Part shown: piece after piece, positions 11,923 to 22,367 of the stretch
Numbering within the stretch: the stretch's first letter is position 1
Layout: each line of letters begins with the position of its first letter
Translations under genes and position numbers: made by a program
Notes under the pieces: model-generated
What the model was told of the DNA's origin: nothing
The model's database searches: none
The model's input: the letters and a program-made list of their open reading frames with translations, nothing else
From: Hennigella sp045598825
GTDB lineage: Bacteria > Bacillota_I > Bacilli_A > Mycoplasmatales > Mycoplasmoidaceae
NCBI GenBank assembly: GCA_045598825.1
Contig: JAZRUX010000010.1
Location: 14,260 to 78,259 of the forward strand
Direction: 5' to 3'
Length of the DNA: 64,000 nucleotides

Positions 11923-12774
11923 CTACTTGACCTTCCTGTTCTCAACTACGGTATTATAAACTAATGATGCTTGTAAATCATTTGTTCTAGCAACTTGCTT
12001 AGTTGCTTGTTTCAAACTTTGTCCTTCTTTTATCAATAAATTGACTTGATCAACAATATCTTGTTTAGAAAAGAAACTAGATTTTTCTTGTTTTTGTTTT
12101 TGAACAATAACAACAAACTCACCCCTATCAACGATATCATCTATGATATCGTTATATGTTCCACGATAGATTGTTTCATTTAACTTAGTCAATTCCCGGC
12201 AAACCACCAGATATGGATGATTGAAAATATCATCAATGTCTTTTAATGATTGTTTAATACGATGAACTGATTCAAAGAAAATGATTGGAACGTTAATTGA
12301 ACATAACTCTTTTAGTTTTTCAATTCGTTGTGATTTGCTAGCTGGTAGAAAACCATTGAAATAAAAGTTGTTTAGGTTTAAACCAGACACTACTACAGAA
12401 TGTAGTACTGAACTAGGACCATTTAATATTTCAACAGCAATATTATTTTCATAACACTTGTTCACAAGTGCATAACCTGGGTCAGATAGACAAGGATATC
12501 CGGCATCTGAACATAGAATTGTTTTCTTGCTTTTTATTTTATTTAGAGCTAATTCAACCTTATCATTTTCATTAAACTTTTGATAACTAATTAATTCTTT
12601 TCCATGAATATTTAGCTTTGCTAAAAGTTTTGAAGTTACTCTTGTGTCTTCACATAAAATACACTCACATGCTTTAAGAGCATTTATTGCTCTTAGTGTT
12701 ATTTCTTCTAAATTTCCTATTGGTGTAGCCAATATTTGTAGTTTATTTTTTGCTTGTGGTACTTTAACTATCAT
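11923..12774 (-). CDS. rsmI: 16S rRNA (cytidine1402-2'-O)-methyltransferase RsmI
   Basis: 283 residues, the usual length. Family signatures are seen in order: 'LATPIGNLEEITLRA' near the N-terminus, 'CEDTRVT', 'SDAGYPCLSDPGY', 'GPSSVLHSVVVSG', 'FNGFLPA' and 'FESVHRI..SL'. In this family the enzyme uses S-adenosylmethionine to methylate the ribose of C1402 in 16S rRNA, fine-tuning the decoding centre. It is divergent from ybaB-recR with a 49-nt intergenic region. The start MIVKVPQ is the first ATG that keeps the domain intact. Confidence 0.95.
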   Translation of the reverse strand: MIVKVPQAKNKLQILATPIGNLEEITLRAINALKACECILCEDTRVTSKLLAKLNIHGKELISYQKFNENDKVELALNKIKSKKTILCSDAGYPCLSDPGYALVNKCYENNIAVEILNGPSSVLHSVVVSGLNLNNFYFNGFLPASKSQRIEKLKELCSINVPIIFFESVHRIKQSLKDIDDIFNHPYLVVCRELTKLNETIYRGTYNDIIDDIVDRGEFVVIVQKQKQEKSSFFSKQDIVDQVNLLIKEGQSLKQATKQVARTNDLQASLVYNTVVENRKVK

Positions 12775-12791
12775 AAGTGTTAATATTATTT

Positions 12792-12797
12792 TATAAT
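12792..12797 (+). promoter_or_regulatory. Putative -10 box for ybaB-recR
   Basis: TATAAT 26 nt before the ATG at 12824, with an AGAGG ribosome site at 12811-12815 in between. The flanking 'aatattattttataatatt' is nearly palindromic and could also serve rsmI on the other strand. Confidence 0.5.
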
Positions 12798-12823
12798 ATT
12801 AAAAGCATTTAGAGGTAATAACT

Positions 12824-13129
12824 ATGAACATGAATCAAATAATGGCTCAGGCACAAAAAATGCAAAGAGAAATGCAAAAGAAATTAGATGAACTATATAA
12901 ACAAGATTTTACTTATGATTACAAAAATGGTTCAGTAATGGTTACCATTTATGGTAATGGTGTAATTAAATCTATTGAAATCAATAAGGCACTTATTGAT
13001 CCAGAAGATCCAATTACTTTACAAGAAATGGTAGCAGAAGCTATTAACTCTGCCTCTGAACAAGTTAAAGCTAAAGCCGAGGAAATTCAACAATCAATGA
13101 TGCCTTCAGGCATGGGTGGATTATTTTAA
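12824..13129 (+). CDS. ybaB: YbaB/EbfC family nucleoid-associated protein
   Basis: 101 residues, typical for the family. The N-terminal helix 'QIMAQAQKMQREMQKKLDEL' and the central 'GNGVIKSIEINKALIDPED' are diagnostic, and the tail is 'MPSGMGGLF'. Members are small dimeric DNA-binding proteins. The gene is almost always found before recR, as here, with TAATG overlap between the two genes, which suggests translational coupling and a link with recombination or repair. Confidence 0.95.
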   Translation: MNMNQIMAQAQKMQREMQKKLDELYKQDFTYDYKNGSVMVTIYGNGVIKSIEINKALIDPEDPITLQEMVAEAINSASEQVKAKAEEIQQSMMPSGMGGLF

Positions 13130-13734
13130 TGAGACCTAAAGAGTTTGAATTTTTGGTGGATGCTATTAAATCTCTACCTTCGGTAGGATCTAAGGCTGCT
13201 GAGAGAATTGCTTATCATTTAATTCATCAAGACCAACAATATATTGATGAATTTATAAAAAGAATCACTAATGCTAAAAATAGCATTAAGTTTTGTAAGC
13301 AATGTGGTAACTTTGCTCTAGATGATTTATGTACTATCTGTTCTAATCCGGAACGAGATAATTCAAAACTTTGCATTGTAAATACAATTGATGAATTAAA
13401 TAAGATTGAATCTACTGGTTCATTTAATGGAATCTATTTTGTTTTAAATGATGAAATAAACGTTAAGGCTAAAAAGAAGATTGATCCAGAAATTATTAAA
13501 AAATTAATGAACTATTGTGCTAATAAAGATTTCAAAGAAATCATTATTGCTACAAACTTAACCATTAATGGTGAAGCAACTAATATCTATCTAAATAAAT
13601 TATTAAAAGATATATTACCTGCATGTATAACATATAAACTAGCTATTGGTCTTCCGGTTAACTCAGCTCTAGACTATGCTGATGAAAATACTTTAAAGTA
13701 TGCAATAAAAAATAAAACTAGGATTAAATCCTAG
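13129..13734 (+). CDS. recR: Recombination mediator protein RecR
   Basis: 201 residues. The N-terminal helix-hairpin-helix 'LPSVGSKAAERIAYHL' is followed by the Cys4 zinc finger CKQC...CTIC (residues ~57-72). RecR normally works with RecO and RecF in loading RecA on gapped DNA. The toprim region is weakly conserved: I do not see the usual 'HVLGG..SP..G..P' motif, only 'YFVLNDEINVKAKKKIDPE', so the catalytic-like surface has drifted. The ATG overlaps the ybaB stop by one base. The TAG stop lies in the stem of the terminator. Confidence 0.93.
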   Translation: MRPKEFEFLVDAIKSLPSVGSKAAERIAYHLIHQDQQYIDEFIKRITNAKNSIKFCKQCGNFALDDLCTICSNPERDNSKLCIVNTIDELNKIESTGSFNGIYFVLNDEINVKAKKKIDPEIIKKLMNYCANKDFKEIIIATNLTINGEATNIYLNKLLKDILPACITYKLAIGLPVNSALDYADENTLKYAIKNKTRIKS

Positions 13735-13740
13735 TTTTTT
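13714..13740 (+). terminator. Terminator of the ybaB-recR operon
   Basis: Stem aaaactaggat / atcctagtttt with loop taa, then TT. It overlaps the recR stop codon and the convergent membrane-protein gene ends two bases beyond it. Confidence 0.8.
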
Positions 13741-13741
13741 A

Positions 13742-14278
13742 TTATTTGCCTATTTTCTTCTTGTTAATATTAGTTATTACTATTCCTAAGACGGCTCCAG
13801 CAATGCATGTAAATCCACCAATGCCACCTAGTACTCCTGTAAGGATATAAATCATTTCAATGGCTTCTGGTATCATCTCACCAGCATCTAGCATTGCTAT
13901 GGCAAACACTACATTGTAAATGGTTTCTAACAATAAACAAAGAATTCCGCCTGGAGTTAAGTCCATAGCAACAATAGTGCAAACCAGTGTAACTACTGGA
14001 TTAACTTTTGGTTTAGCTTTAAAGCTATAAATCGATGCTAATAATATAAATATAACTCAAGGAATACAAATTAACAAAAGTATGATTGCTGGTACTAGCG
14101 CACCTATGAATATAGGTAAAGCTTTTGCGGGGTCATTTGTTTGAACAGCTACTATTGGCAATACTATATCTAATATAGTAATAAGCAAACTAAAACCTAC
14201 AACAATTGAACCCCATCGTTCTGCGTGTTTGTTAAAGTTTTGAAACTTTTGCAAACCATTAATTGATCTCTTTTCCAT
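13742..14278 (-). CDS. Small integral membrane protein, 178 aa
   Basis: Starts MEKRSINGLQ. Four hydrophobic segments are visible: near residues 24-45 (SIVVGFSLLITILDIVLPIV), 55-82, around 100-125 and at the C-terminus (ILTGVLGGIGG...GIVITNI) followed by a basic KKKIGK tail. One in-frame TGA is read as Trp. It resembles small DUF4190-like four-helix membrane proteins but I cannot assign a family. It lies between the recR terminator and the SRP RNA. Confidence 0.72.
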
Positions 14279-14393
14279 TATTTCCTCTTTTCCTAATCAT
14301 TATATAAATATAAAGGTTTTGCCTCTATATATTAAGTATATATATGGTAAATTTTGCATAAGTTGATCCTTACATATAGTAATGTAAGAAAAT

Positions 14394-14415
14394 AAAAAAG
14401 CACCATACACGTGCT
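14394..14415 (-). terminator. Terminator of the SRP RNA gene
   Basis: Minus-strand agcac ... ggtgct stem followed by a run of six T. It overlaps the 3' strand of the RNA's own closing helix, so the two structures are alternatives. Confidence 0.6.
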
Positions 14416-14473
14416 TTAACTTAGTGCTGCTGTATTTCTACCCTAACACGGTTCGTACCACACGTTATGATGC
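14395..14473 (-). ncRNA. ffs: Signal recognition particle RNA (4.5S type, ffs)
   Basis: About 79 nt on the minus strand. The core reads GUGUUAGGGUAGAAAUACAG then CAGCACUAA, which is the SRP helix 8: a GAAA tetraloop closed by gua/uac, and an asymmetric loop with AGG on one side and AGCAG on the other, the site bound by Ffh. The ends pair strongly: GCAUCAUA with the 3' UGUAUGGUGC side, then ACGUG with CACGU. A TATAAT sits 6 nt upstream and a U-run follows the 3' stem. In bacteria this RNA with Ffh delivers nascent membrane proteins to the translocon, in line with the nearby secDF and yidC. Confidence 0.9.
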
Positions 14474-14479
14474 TTAACC

Positions 14480-14485
14480 ATTATA
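14480..14485 (-). promoter_or_regulatory. -10 box of the SRP RNA gene
   Basis: TATAAT on the minus strand between the dnaG stop (14488) and the start of the RNA at about 14473. The spacing to the inferred first base (G) is 6 nt. Confidence 0.6.
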
Positions 14486-14487
14486 CA

Positions 14488-16398
14488 TTATACGATATGA
14501 TATTTGGTTTTTTTATGATGTTTATAATGATTAATCTTGTTATTTAATTTTACTATCTCTTTATTTATCTCAACTATTTGCGATCGATCATATTTATTGT
14601 TTGCAATATCGTGTTTCAGCTGAGCAAGAATGATTTCATCATAGCAAGCATTAATATGTTCAACTAATGAAATGCATTTTGTTTTGTTACTATTCATTGA
14701 AATTGAATATTCAGAGTTGGCTTGCATTTCAGCAATCATGTCCTTAATAAATTTAAAAGCAACTTCGCCTATCTTCTTATCTTTATATAGCACATCAGTT
14801 AATTTATTTTCTTGATTAATTAAATCTATTGGTGCAAATGTATGTATTGCAAGTGTCTTAATGAAATACATATAATCTTGTAATTCACTAATTTTGATCT
14901 TGTCTGGTGTTTTACATTCAAATTCACTGTAGCTGTCTTCGGCTAAACTTGGATCAACTAATAATAAAGATATAAGGCGTCTATACGCATTAATCATATT
15001 ATTCACTATTGGAGGATAAACTGGTCTTGTTGTTTTTGGTTTTGTTGCCACTGCATCAAATCCAGATTCACCTCTAATAACGTCATAAGTGCGTTTTAAA
15101 TCGCTTGGAGTTAGTTTGGTAATAGAAGATATCAGGTTGATGTAAGAATCGAAGTGTGTGGGGTTATTTTCAGTTTTAACTACTTTAAGCACATCTTTAA
15201 CTTTGCTATCTAAATTTAAGTTTGTTAAGCTTTTTAATGTGTGTGTGATATAGTATGTAACAAATCTTGGGTTGTCCGCTGAATTTAAAATTTCTAGAAC
15301 TTTATCTTTACCTTCCTTAATAAGGATCTCGTTTGCATCTTTATGTTTTGTTGTATTATTTACAACAATCATATTTTTATGAAGTGGTAATAGTTGTAAT
15401 CCATTCTTTAGAGTTGAAGCTTTGCCAGCATCATCATTATCAAATCATAAAATAATATTTTCTAAACTACGCGTATTAAAAATCATATTTTTGTGATTTT
15501 GTGTGAATGCTGTTCCCATCAAAGCCACAGCACCATATTGATTTTCATTCATTCCCGATTCATATAACGACATTAAATCAATATTGCCCTCTAACACTAT
15601 AAGTGTTTTTGGTTTGTCTAACATTACTCGGTCAAAATTGTAAAGCGTATTTGACTTGCTAAACAAATTTGTTTCGCGTGATGTGAGATATTTGAGTTCA
15701 TTATCTTTGTTGATATCACGAGCAATAAATGCAACAATAAAACCATTTCTATCTTTGATAGGAAATGTAATACGATTATGGAAGTAATCAGAAATCTCTG
15801 ATGACTTCTCATTAATATTAATTAATGAAGCTTTTAATAAATCATCTTCATTCCAAACTTGCTTATGTGGAATTGACGAATCAGTAAGAATATCATAGAT
15901 TATTCTTTTCTCGCTGCCTTTACCAGCAAATCCAATTTCAAACTTTCTGATGGTATCATCAGATAGTTTACGATCATATAAATATTGTAAGTATTTTTTA
16001 TTATCTTCATTGTATAGAAGTGTTCTAAATAAATCATTCGCGTCTGCGTTGAGATCAAATAATCTCATATTTGCGGGCGAGTAGCTTCTGTTTTGTTTCG
16101 ATAAATAGTTGTTAATATCAGTTTCAGAGTAGCCAGACATTTTTGCCACTTCTCTAATTGCTTCACCATAACTGATCTTTTTAAACTTTTGAACAAAGTT
16201 TATAACGTTGCCACTAGCTCCACAAGAAAAACATCGAAAGATTTTTTTCTTTGGACTAACTGACATGCTTGGGTTTTGATCGGGATGAAAAGGACATAGG
16301 CCAAAAAAGTTGGCACCTGATTTGTGTAATGACACAAAACGACCAACAATATCTACGATATCAGCCTTTTCTAATAATTCATCGACAAAACTACTCAT
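14488..16398 (-). CDS. dnaG: DNA primase DnaG
   Basis: 636 residues. In order: the CHC2 zinc-binding domain with C35, H38, C56 and C59 (CPFH...CFSC); the RNA polymerase-like core; and the toprim motifs 'LIVLEGNIDLMSLYESG' and 'FDNDDAGK', whose acidic residues bind the catalytic metal. It synthesises RNA primers for replication. A GTG 12 nt upstream is possible, but I chose the ATG because a GAGG ribosome site lies 6 nt before it. It overlaps the glyS stop by 8 nt, a coupling often seen in low-GC bacteria. The C-terminal region beyond toprim is poorly conserved, as is usual for the helicase-interaction domain. Confidence 0.95.
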
Positions 16399-17788
16399 TA
16401 GATTCCTCACATATATATTTACCTAAAAATTTTAAAATTTCGGAAATTTTTATTCTGTCTTGTTTCATTGTGTCACGATTTCTAATTGTTACACAATTGT
16501 CTTTTAAAGAACCAAAGTCGTATGTAATACAGAAATATGTACCTATTGCATCTTGACGCCGGTATCGTTTTCCAATTGATCCAGTAGTATCATATACTGC
16601 TGGAATATGATGAGAAATAAGAGTATCAAACACTTTCTTAGCATTGTCATTAAGTTTGTTACTTAATGGTAATACTGCTACCTTATAAGGGCACAAGCTA
16701 TAAGGTAAACTTAATACTTCTCTGCTTTCACCATCTTTAATCAGTTCTACCTTATATGCATCACAAATAATAGCATAGAACAATCGTTCTACACCAACTG
16801 AAGGTTCAATAACATGTGGAATAAATCTTTCATTTGTTTCAGGATCTAAATAACCTAATGTTGAACCAGATAGTTTTTGATGGTTTGATAAATCAAAATC
16901 TGTTCTGTTAGCAAGACCTCATAGTTCTGCTCAACCATGGGGAAAGTTATATTGAAAATCAATGGTTCTTGCTGAATAGTGACTTAGGTCTTCTTTTACA
17001 TGTTCAGAAATTTTGATATTTTCTTTTTTAAGTTTTAAAACATTAAATAAAAAACCTTCAATGTCTTTAATATATTGTTCAAATTTGGCTGGAGCATCTT
17101 TTGGATAATTGAAGAATTCAATTTCCATTTGTTCAAATTCTCTTGTTCTAAAAATAAAGTTTCCTGGAGTAATTTCATTTCTAAAGGCCTTGCCTATTTG
17201 GCCAACACCAAAAGGAACCTTTAATCTTAAAGCACGTTGAATATTTGCAAAGTTAATGAAGATACCTTGTGCTGTTTCAGGGCGTAGATATAATTCATTG
17301 GTTTTGTCTTCAACAACAGATTGACTTGTTTTAAACATCAAATTAAAACTTCGAATGTCAGTTCAATCAAATTTACCACAATTAGGACAAACAATTTTTT
17401 TGTCTTTAATTATTTTTAATAATTCAACTTTATCTGTGTTTTCATTTATTTTTAAATCAGGATATTTTTCTTCAATAAGTTTATCAGCCCTAAATCTTTG
17501 ATGACATGATTTACAGTCAATCAATGGGTCAGAAAAATTAGCTAAGTGTCCTGACGCTTTTCAAACTGATGGATTTAAGATAATAGATGAATCTAAACCA
17601 ACCATATTTGGTTGAGATGTAATAAAGTAATTTCATCATAAATTTTTGATGTTATTTTTTAAGGCAACACCTAATGGTCCATAGTCTCATGCATTAGCTA
17701 ATCCACCATAGATTTCGCTACTAGCAAAAACAAATCCATAATTTTTTAAATAATTTACTATTGTTGTTTGATCAAATTTTGTGCTCAT
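16391..17788 (-). CDS. glyS: Glycyl-tRNA synthetase, single-chain class II type
   Basis: 465 residues. Class II motif 2 'GKAFRNEITPGNFIFRTREF' and motif 3 'EPSVGVERLF' are present, as is the 'ELYLRPETAQGIF' signature of the eukaryote-like homodimeric enzyme. The C-terminal anticodon-binding domain (from about residue 360) has the expected 'TGSIGKRYRRQDAIGTYFCITYDF'. It charges tRNA-Gly with glycine. It starts MSTKFDQTTIVNYLKNYGFVF, which matches the family start. Several conserved Trp positions are TGA codons, a clear sign of the mycoplasma code. Confidence 0.95.
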
Positions 17789-17840
17789 ATTATTTAATTA
17801 TAAAAAATATAACAATTATTAAACATTTATATAAAAAAGA

Positions 17841-17863
17841 AAAAGAGGGTAAATCCCTCTTTT
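17841..17863 (-). terminator. Terminator downstream of the 191-aa membrane protein
   Basis: Stem aaaagaggg / ccctctttt with a 5-nt loop; on the minus strand it is followed by tttctttttt. Confidence 0.75.
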
Positions 17864-17873
17864 CTTTAAGTGG

Positions 17874-18449
17874 CTATAACGTTACAATTCCTGTTTTTTC
17901 GTCTCTTGCAGGTTTAGGTTCTTCAGGGGCCTCTAATTCAGAAATTGGCGATGATGGTTTATCAGGTGAATTAGGTTCCTCCTTGATTGGTTTGCCAAAA
18001 GCAGCAATAGCGTCTTTTTCAGCAAATGACTTAAATGAGAATCTATTTCTAATTCAAAGGTATAGACCAATTATAGCAATAGTAACTAAAATCACAGTGT
18101 GTGTTGTTGGATAAACTCATTCTGGTCCAAATTTAGCTGGGTCATATATTTCTTCTTTATTAAGTGCCGCAATAATTGCAATAACAACAAAGAAAGCAAT
18201 GTGAATAAGTGTTACAAGAATTACTAATCATGCTTTATTTTGAAAATCAGGTCTTCCACAAATAATCATTAATACAGAAAAAGTAATTAATGTTAATGCT
18301 AATAGAATATCGGTAACCAATCCGAATGCCATTGAAGAAAGGTTTCCAAGCATGAAAGAAGTTCAGGTTCCAGCTATGCACAACAATGCAAGAATTCATA
18401 TTACAAGTTGAGTGCTTTTAAAGAATGAATATGGAATATTTTTTTTCAT
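17874..18449 (-). CDS. Four-helix membrane protein with acidic/proline-rich tail, 191 aa
   Basis: Starts MKKNIPYSFFKSTQ. Four hydrophobic segments: residues ~15-37, ~42-65, ~72-97 and ~112-133. A basic stretch (WIRNRF) and a hydrophilic C-terminal tail of about 55 residues rich in Pro, Glu and Ser follow, presumably cytoplasmic. No family is recognised. It sits between ftsH and glyS on the same strand and has its own terminator. Position near ftsH is the only hint of role. Confidence 0.75.
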
Positions 18450-18528
18450 ATTTTTTATTTATCCTTAAAAATAATTATAGTTTAAAATAAAAAATAACTA
18501 TATTTACATAGTTATTCTTTTACATACT

Positions 18529-20679
18529 TTACTTTTTATTTGCCTTATTTTCTGTTTCTAAGGCTTTCTTTTTTTCGATTGCATCAGGTGGCAACTTAAG
18601 TTCTTTGTGAATGTAATCAATTTGGTTTTTAACAATTGTTTCTAGAATTAATAGAGTTTCAACTATTAAGTCAAGTTCTTTACTGTTGTGTTTAATTACA
18701 TCTTTTGCTTTAGCATATTCAGTTTGAATAATTGATTCAATTTCTTTATCAATCTTTTGGTTTGTTTGTTCACTAAAACTCTTTGGTGCGTAAGCAGGAA
18801 CAGATCCTTCACTTGGGATGAATTGTGTCATACCAACAGAAGACATACCTAGTTGTGTTACCATTGATTTAACAATGTTAGTTACTTTGTAAAGGTCGTT
18901 ACTAGCACCAGTAGAAATTGCATCCTTACCATAGATAACTTCTTCAGCTGCTCGTCCACCTAATGTTGTACGCACAATTGCTAATAAGTCAGATTTCTTT
19001 TGAATTGCAAGTTCTTGCTTTTCAGGTGTAGATAATGTATATCCTGCAGCAACACCACGTGGAATAATTGTAATCTTTTCAACTACATCTCCACCTTTAG
19101 TATGAAGACCAACAAGAGCATGACCAGCTTCGTGGTAAGCAATTTGTTTCTTTTCCTCATCAGTAATTACTCTTGATTTCTTGGCTGGACCAGCAATTAC
19201 ACGGTCAATTGCTTCATCAATTTCAGACATACCAATTGCAGTTTTACCTAATCTTACTGCAAGTAAAGTTGCTTCATTTAATACGTTTTCAAGTTGCGCA
19301 CCAGAGAAACCTGGAGTTCGTCTTGCAACGTCAGCTAAGCTTACTTTGCTTGATAAGTTTTTGTTGCGTGCATGAATCTTTAAAATTGCTTCACGTTCTT
19401 TAATATCAGGTAAGTTAACTTGAATGTGACGGTCAAATCGACCTGGTCTTAAAATGGCTTCATCTAGAGAATCTAGACGGTTTGTTGCGGCCATAATTAC
19501 AACACCAGTTCTTGTGTTGAAACCATCCATCTCAGCTAGTAGTTGGTTAATTGTTTGGTCAGCAATTCCACCGCCGCCACCAGCAATATCATTTCGTCCA
19601 CGCTTACCAGCAACAGAGTCAATTTCATCGATAAAAATAATTGAAGGAGCAGCTTTTTTAGCTCGTTGGAATAGGTCTCTAACTCTCTTAGCACCAACAC
19701 CAACTAGCATATCATCAAAGCTTGATCCAGATGCTTGGAAGAATGGAACAGATGCCTCACCAGCAACAGCTTTAGCTAGTAATGTTTTACCAGTTCCTGG
19801 AGGTCCGTATAAAATAACACCACGAGGTGTTCTTGCACCCATGGCTGCATATTTTTCTGGATTTTTTAAGTAATCAACGATTTCAATTAATTCGTTCTTT
19901 TCTTCTTCGATACCAGCAACATCATCAAACTTAACTCCGCTTTTGGCAATCTTAGCAGATGATTTGCCCATACCAAAGATTGAATCTTCACCTTGACCCA
20001 TCATTCCTGACATCTTAGTAATCTTACTAAAGTATCAAATTATGATAACCAAGAAGATGATTGTTGGTAACATATTTAAAAGGATTAATCCAATATCAGC
20101 TTGTTGTGATTGTACAGATGCATTAGATCTTAAAGCAGTCATTCATGTAGTGAATGTTTGATCTTCTGTTTTAGTACTTTCAAATATAGCTTGTCCAATT
20201 GTTCATTGAAAGTAGGTGCTACCACCATCAATTAACATTGTTTCAGTAACAAAGAATTCAATTTCTTTGCCACCACCATTAGGTAATGCATGGACAGCAT
20301 AAACTTGTTGGTTTGTACCATTCATATAATAGTAGGCTCAAGAGTTGTTGTCCTTAGAAAGGTCAATTGTGAAACTTGGTTCACCACTTTTGTCTGAAGT
20401 ATTATAAAGCTTAAGACTAGTATCTTGAACTTCCGCATTCTTTGGTTCCACATGTCTATAACGTGGAACACAACTTCAAACAATTAAGAATACTAGCAAA
20501 CCGATAATAAGTAATGCAATTACTCATTTTAAAATAGTTCGGTTTCTTCTTGCTTTTGCTTCAGGATCAGCTGCTTGTTTTTGATAAACAACTTTATCAT
20601 CCGGACTAGTTCCGGTTGATGTATTATTTTGCTCATCATTTGCTGTAGCAGCATTGATGTGTAATTTTTCTTTTTGCAT
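18529..20679 (-). CDS. ftsH: ATP-dependent zinc metalloprotease FtsH
   Basis: 716 residues. An N-terminal transmembrane helix (about 47-70), an extracytoplasmic domain, a second helix (about 195-218), then the AAA+ domain with Walker A GPPGTGKT (292-299), Walker B FIDEID (349-354) and the second region of homology 'ATNRLDSLDEAILRPGRFDR', and the M41 protease domain with HEAGH (516-520). It degrades misassembled membrane proteins and regulatory proteins. The start MQKEKLHINA is supported by a strong GGAGGA ribosome site. The N-terminal cytoplasmic tail of ~45 residues is longer than in many FtsH proteins. Confidence 0.97.
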
Positions 20680-20707
20680 CTGGATTCCTCCTTTATTTGT
20701 CTATATA

Positions 20708-21274
20708 TTATATTTTATCAATGTAATTTTTATCAAACTCTGCAATATATGGCAGGTTTCTTGCGATTTCCTTAATGTCTAATCCATAACCAATTAAGAA
20801 TGGGTTGCCTTTTAATGTAAAGCAAGCATAGTCTGCTTTGAACGAAACTTTTCTCATGTCTTTTTTATCAACTAAAACCATTGTTTTTAGTGAATGTGGT
20901 TTTTTTGATTTTAAGTACTTGATAAGAACTGAAAGTGTCTTAGCTGAATCAAGAACATCTTCAACAATGATTACATCACGACCTTTAATTTCATCAATTA
21001 AGTCTGTTACAATTCTAGGGTCACCATTTGCTTGCAGTTGTCCACGAAACGAACTTAAAACCATAAAGTCAAATGTGATGTCCATTTTAATTTGCATTAC
21101 AAGTTCACCATAGAAAGAAATAGCTCCCTTAAGGATTGCTAACAAAATTGGTTTTTGTTTACAATGTGCATAGTGTCTAGTAATTCATTCAGCGGCTTTT
21201 TTGATTGCAGTATGAACTTCTTTTTCTGTAATTAATATTTTTTTAACATATGCTGGTTTATAAATTTTCTTCAT
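20708..21274 (-). CDS. hpt: Hypoxanthine(-guanine) phosphoribosyltransferase
   Basis: 188 residues, starting MKKIYKPAYVKKILITEKEV. The PRPP-binding loop is 'VIIVEDVLDSAKT', with the two acidic residues in place, and 'LLAILKGAISFYGELV' matches the family's N-terminal motif. It converts hypoxanthine or guanine plus PRPP to IMP or GMP in purine salvage. It lies one nucleotide after the ispF stop, forming an ispF-hpt pair, and just upstream of ftsH; hpt-ftsH adjacency is common in Firmicutes and mycoplasmas. Confidence 0.94.
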
Positions 21275-21275
21275 T

Positions 21276-21734
21276 TTATTTTCCTTTCATTAAAACTATT
21301 GCATCACATTCAATTATGTTTAAATTTTGTTCAAACCTTGTTGCTTTAACATTAATGTTTTTGTTATTCAAGATTTTTTTCAAACTAGATACTATATGTT
21401 TACGGATTGGACTTATTAATATTTTGTCGCAAACAATAGTTACATCAAGATTGCTTAGAATTAATCCTTTAGCTTTAGCTAATGTTAGCGCATATTTTAA
21501 GATTAATTTAGAATCCATATTTTTGCACTTAATGTCTGTGTTGGGAAAAGCAATTCCAATATCACCACCTTGACATGCGCCTAGTATTGCATCAGCAATT
21601 GCATGTAACACTAGATCACCATCGGAGACAGCAATGATTTTATAATTGCTCTTACATTCATAACCACCTAAAACAATTATTGTTTTAGTTTTTGCTATTT
21701 TATGAATGTCTTTTCCAAATCCTATAAACTCCAT
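21276..21734 (-). CDS. ispF: 2-C-methyl-D-erythritol 2,4-cyclodiphosphate synthase IspF
   Basis: 152 residues, normal length. Signatures: 'GFGKDIHKI' (Asp/His zinc ligands), 'VLGGYE', 'SDGDLVLHAIADAILGA' and 'GDIGIAFPNTD...DSK'. It catalyses cyclisation of 4-diphosphocytidyl-methylerythritol 2-phosphate in the MEP isoprenoid pathway. ispD (44593-45204) and ispE (57569-58333) are also in this window, so the family call is mutually supported. Most mycoplasmas lack this pathway. It ends one base before hpt starts. Confidence 0.95.
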   Translation of the reverse strand: MEFIGFGKDIHKIAKTKTIIVLGGYECKSNYKIIAVSDGDLVLHAIADAILGACQGGDIGIAFPNTDIKCKNMDSKLILKYALTLAKAKGLILSNLDVTIVCDKILISPIRKHIVSSLKKILNNKNINVKATRFEQNLNIIECDAIVLMKGK

Positions 21735-21800
21735 AATAAATAGACATTTATTATATAAGTATTTATTTTTTAACTAAAATAATATTAGTTAATATAAAAG

Positions 21801-21823
21801 AAAAATAGGTTTCCCCTATTTTT
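21801..21823 (-). terminator. Terminator downstream of apt
   Basis: Plus strand aaaaatagg ... cctattttt; on the minus strand the hairpin is followed by ctttt. It separates apt from ispF-hpt. Confidence 0.65.
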
Positions 21824-21830
21824 ATTTAAA

Positions 21831-22367
21831 TTAAAGTTTTAACAAATAGTGAATACTAATACCTGATTTTTGCAATTTTTCAGGACCAGCAGGGAGATCG
21901 GCTAGACATCCCAAAACTATTAAATGGTTTGCTTTAGCTTTTAATTGTTCCATTAATTGTTTAGCTGCTAAGATTGTTCCACCAGTTGCTACAATATCAT
22001 CAACCATTAAAATGTTAGCTCCAGGTTTAATGTCTTCTTTATGAACTTGAATGTAATCTTCCCCGTACTCAAGTTGGTACTCAACTTCAGCTGTTGGACG
22101 AGGTAATTTTCCTTTCTTTCGAATTGGAATGAATGGTAAACCTAATCTTAATGCTAATGGTACTCCAAATCAGAATCCTCTTGATTCAAGTCCAACTACT
22201 GCATCAAACTTAATATCTTTTACTGTTTCAGCTAATAGTTCGATAGCATCCTTCATCACAAAAGGATTGGCTAAGATTGGTGTAATATCTTTAAAGCTAA
22301 TTCCTGGTTTTGGAAAGTCTGGAATAACCTTAATACTTTGTTTAATTAATTCAATTTTATTTGGCAT
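21831..22367 (-). CDS. apt: Adenine phosphoribosyltransferase
   Basis: 178 residues. Family motifs 'IPDFPKPGISFKDITPIL', 'VVGLESRGF' and the PRPP loop 'ILMVDDIVATGGT' are seen. It makes AMP from adenine and PRPP. The start MPNKIELIKQ is within the 3' end of secDF: the two overlap by 11 nt (ATGCCAAATAA), which suggests translational coupling. With hpt, tdk and the deoxynucleoside kinase in this window it forms a salvage set. Confidence 0.95.

Noticed and set aside
14401..14480. A tRNA-like stretch with ggttcgtacc
   Set aside because: On the minus strand it folds as SRP RNA with the tetraloop and AGCAG loop; no cloverleaf fits.
16398..16410. GTG start four codons upstream for dnaG
   Set aside because: The GAGG ribosome site lies within this extension and fits the ATG at 16398 better.
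19454..19873. Long plus-strand open frame opposite ftsH
   Set aside because: It is antisense to the conserved AAA+ domain; the codon use and product are not protein-like.
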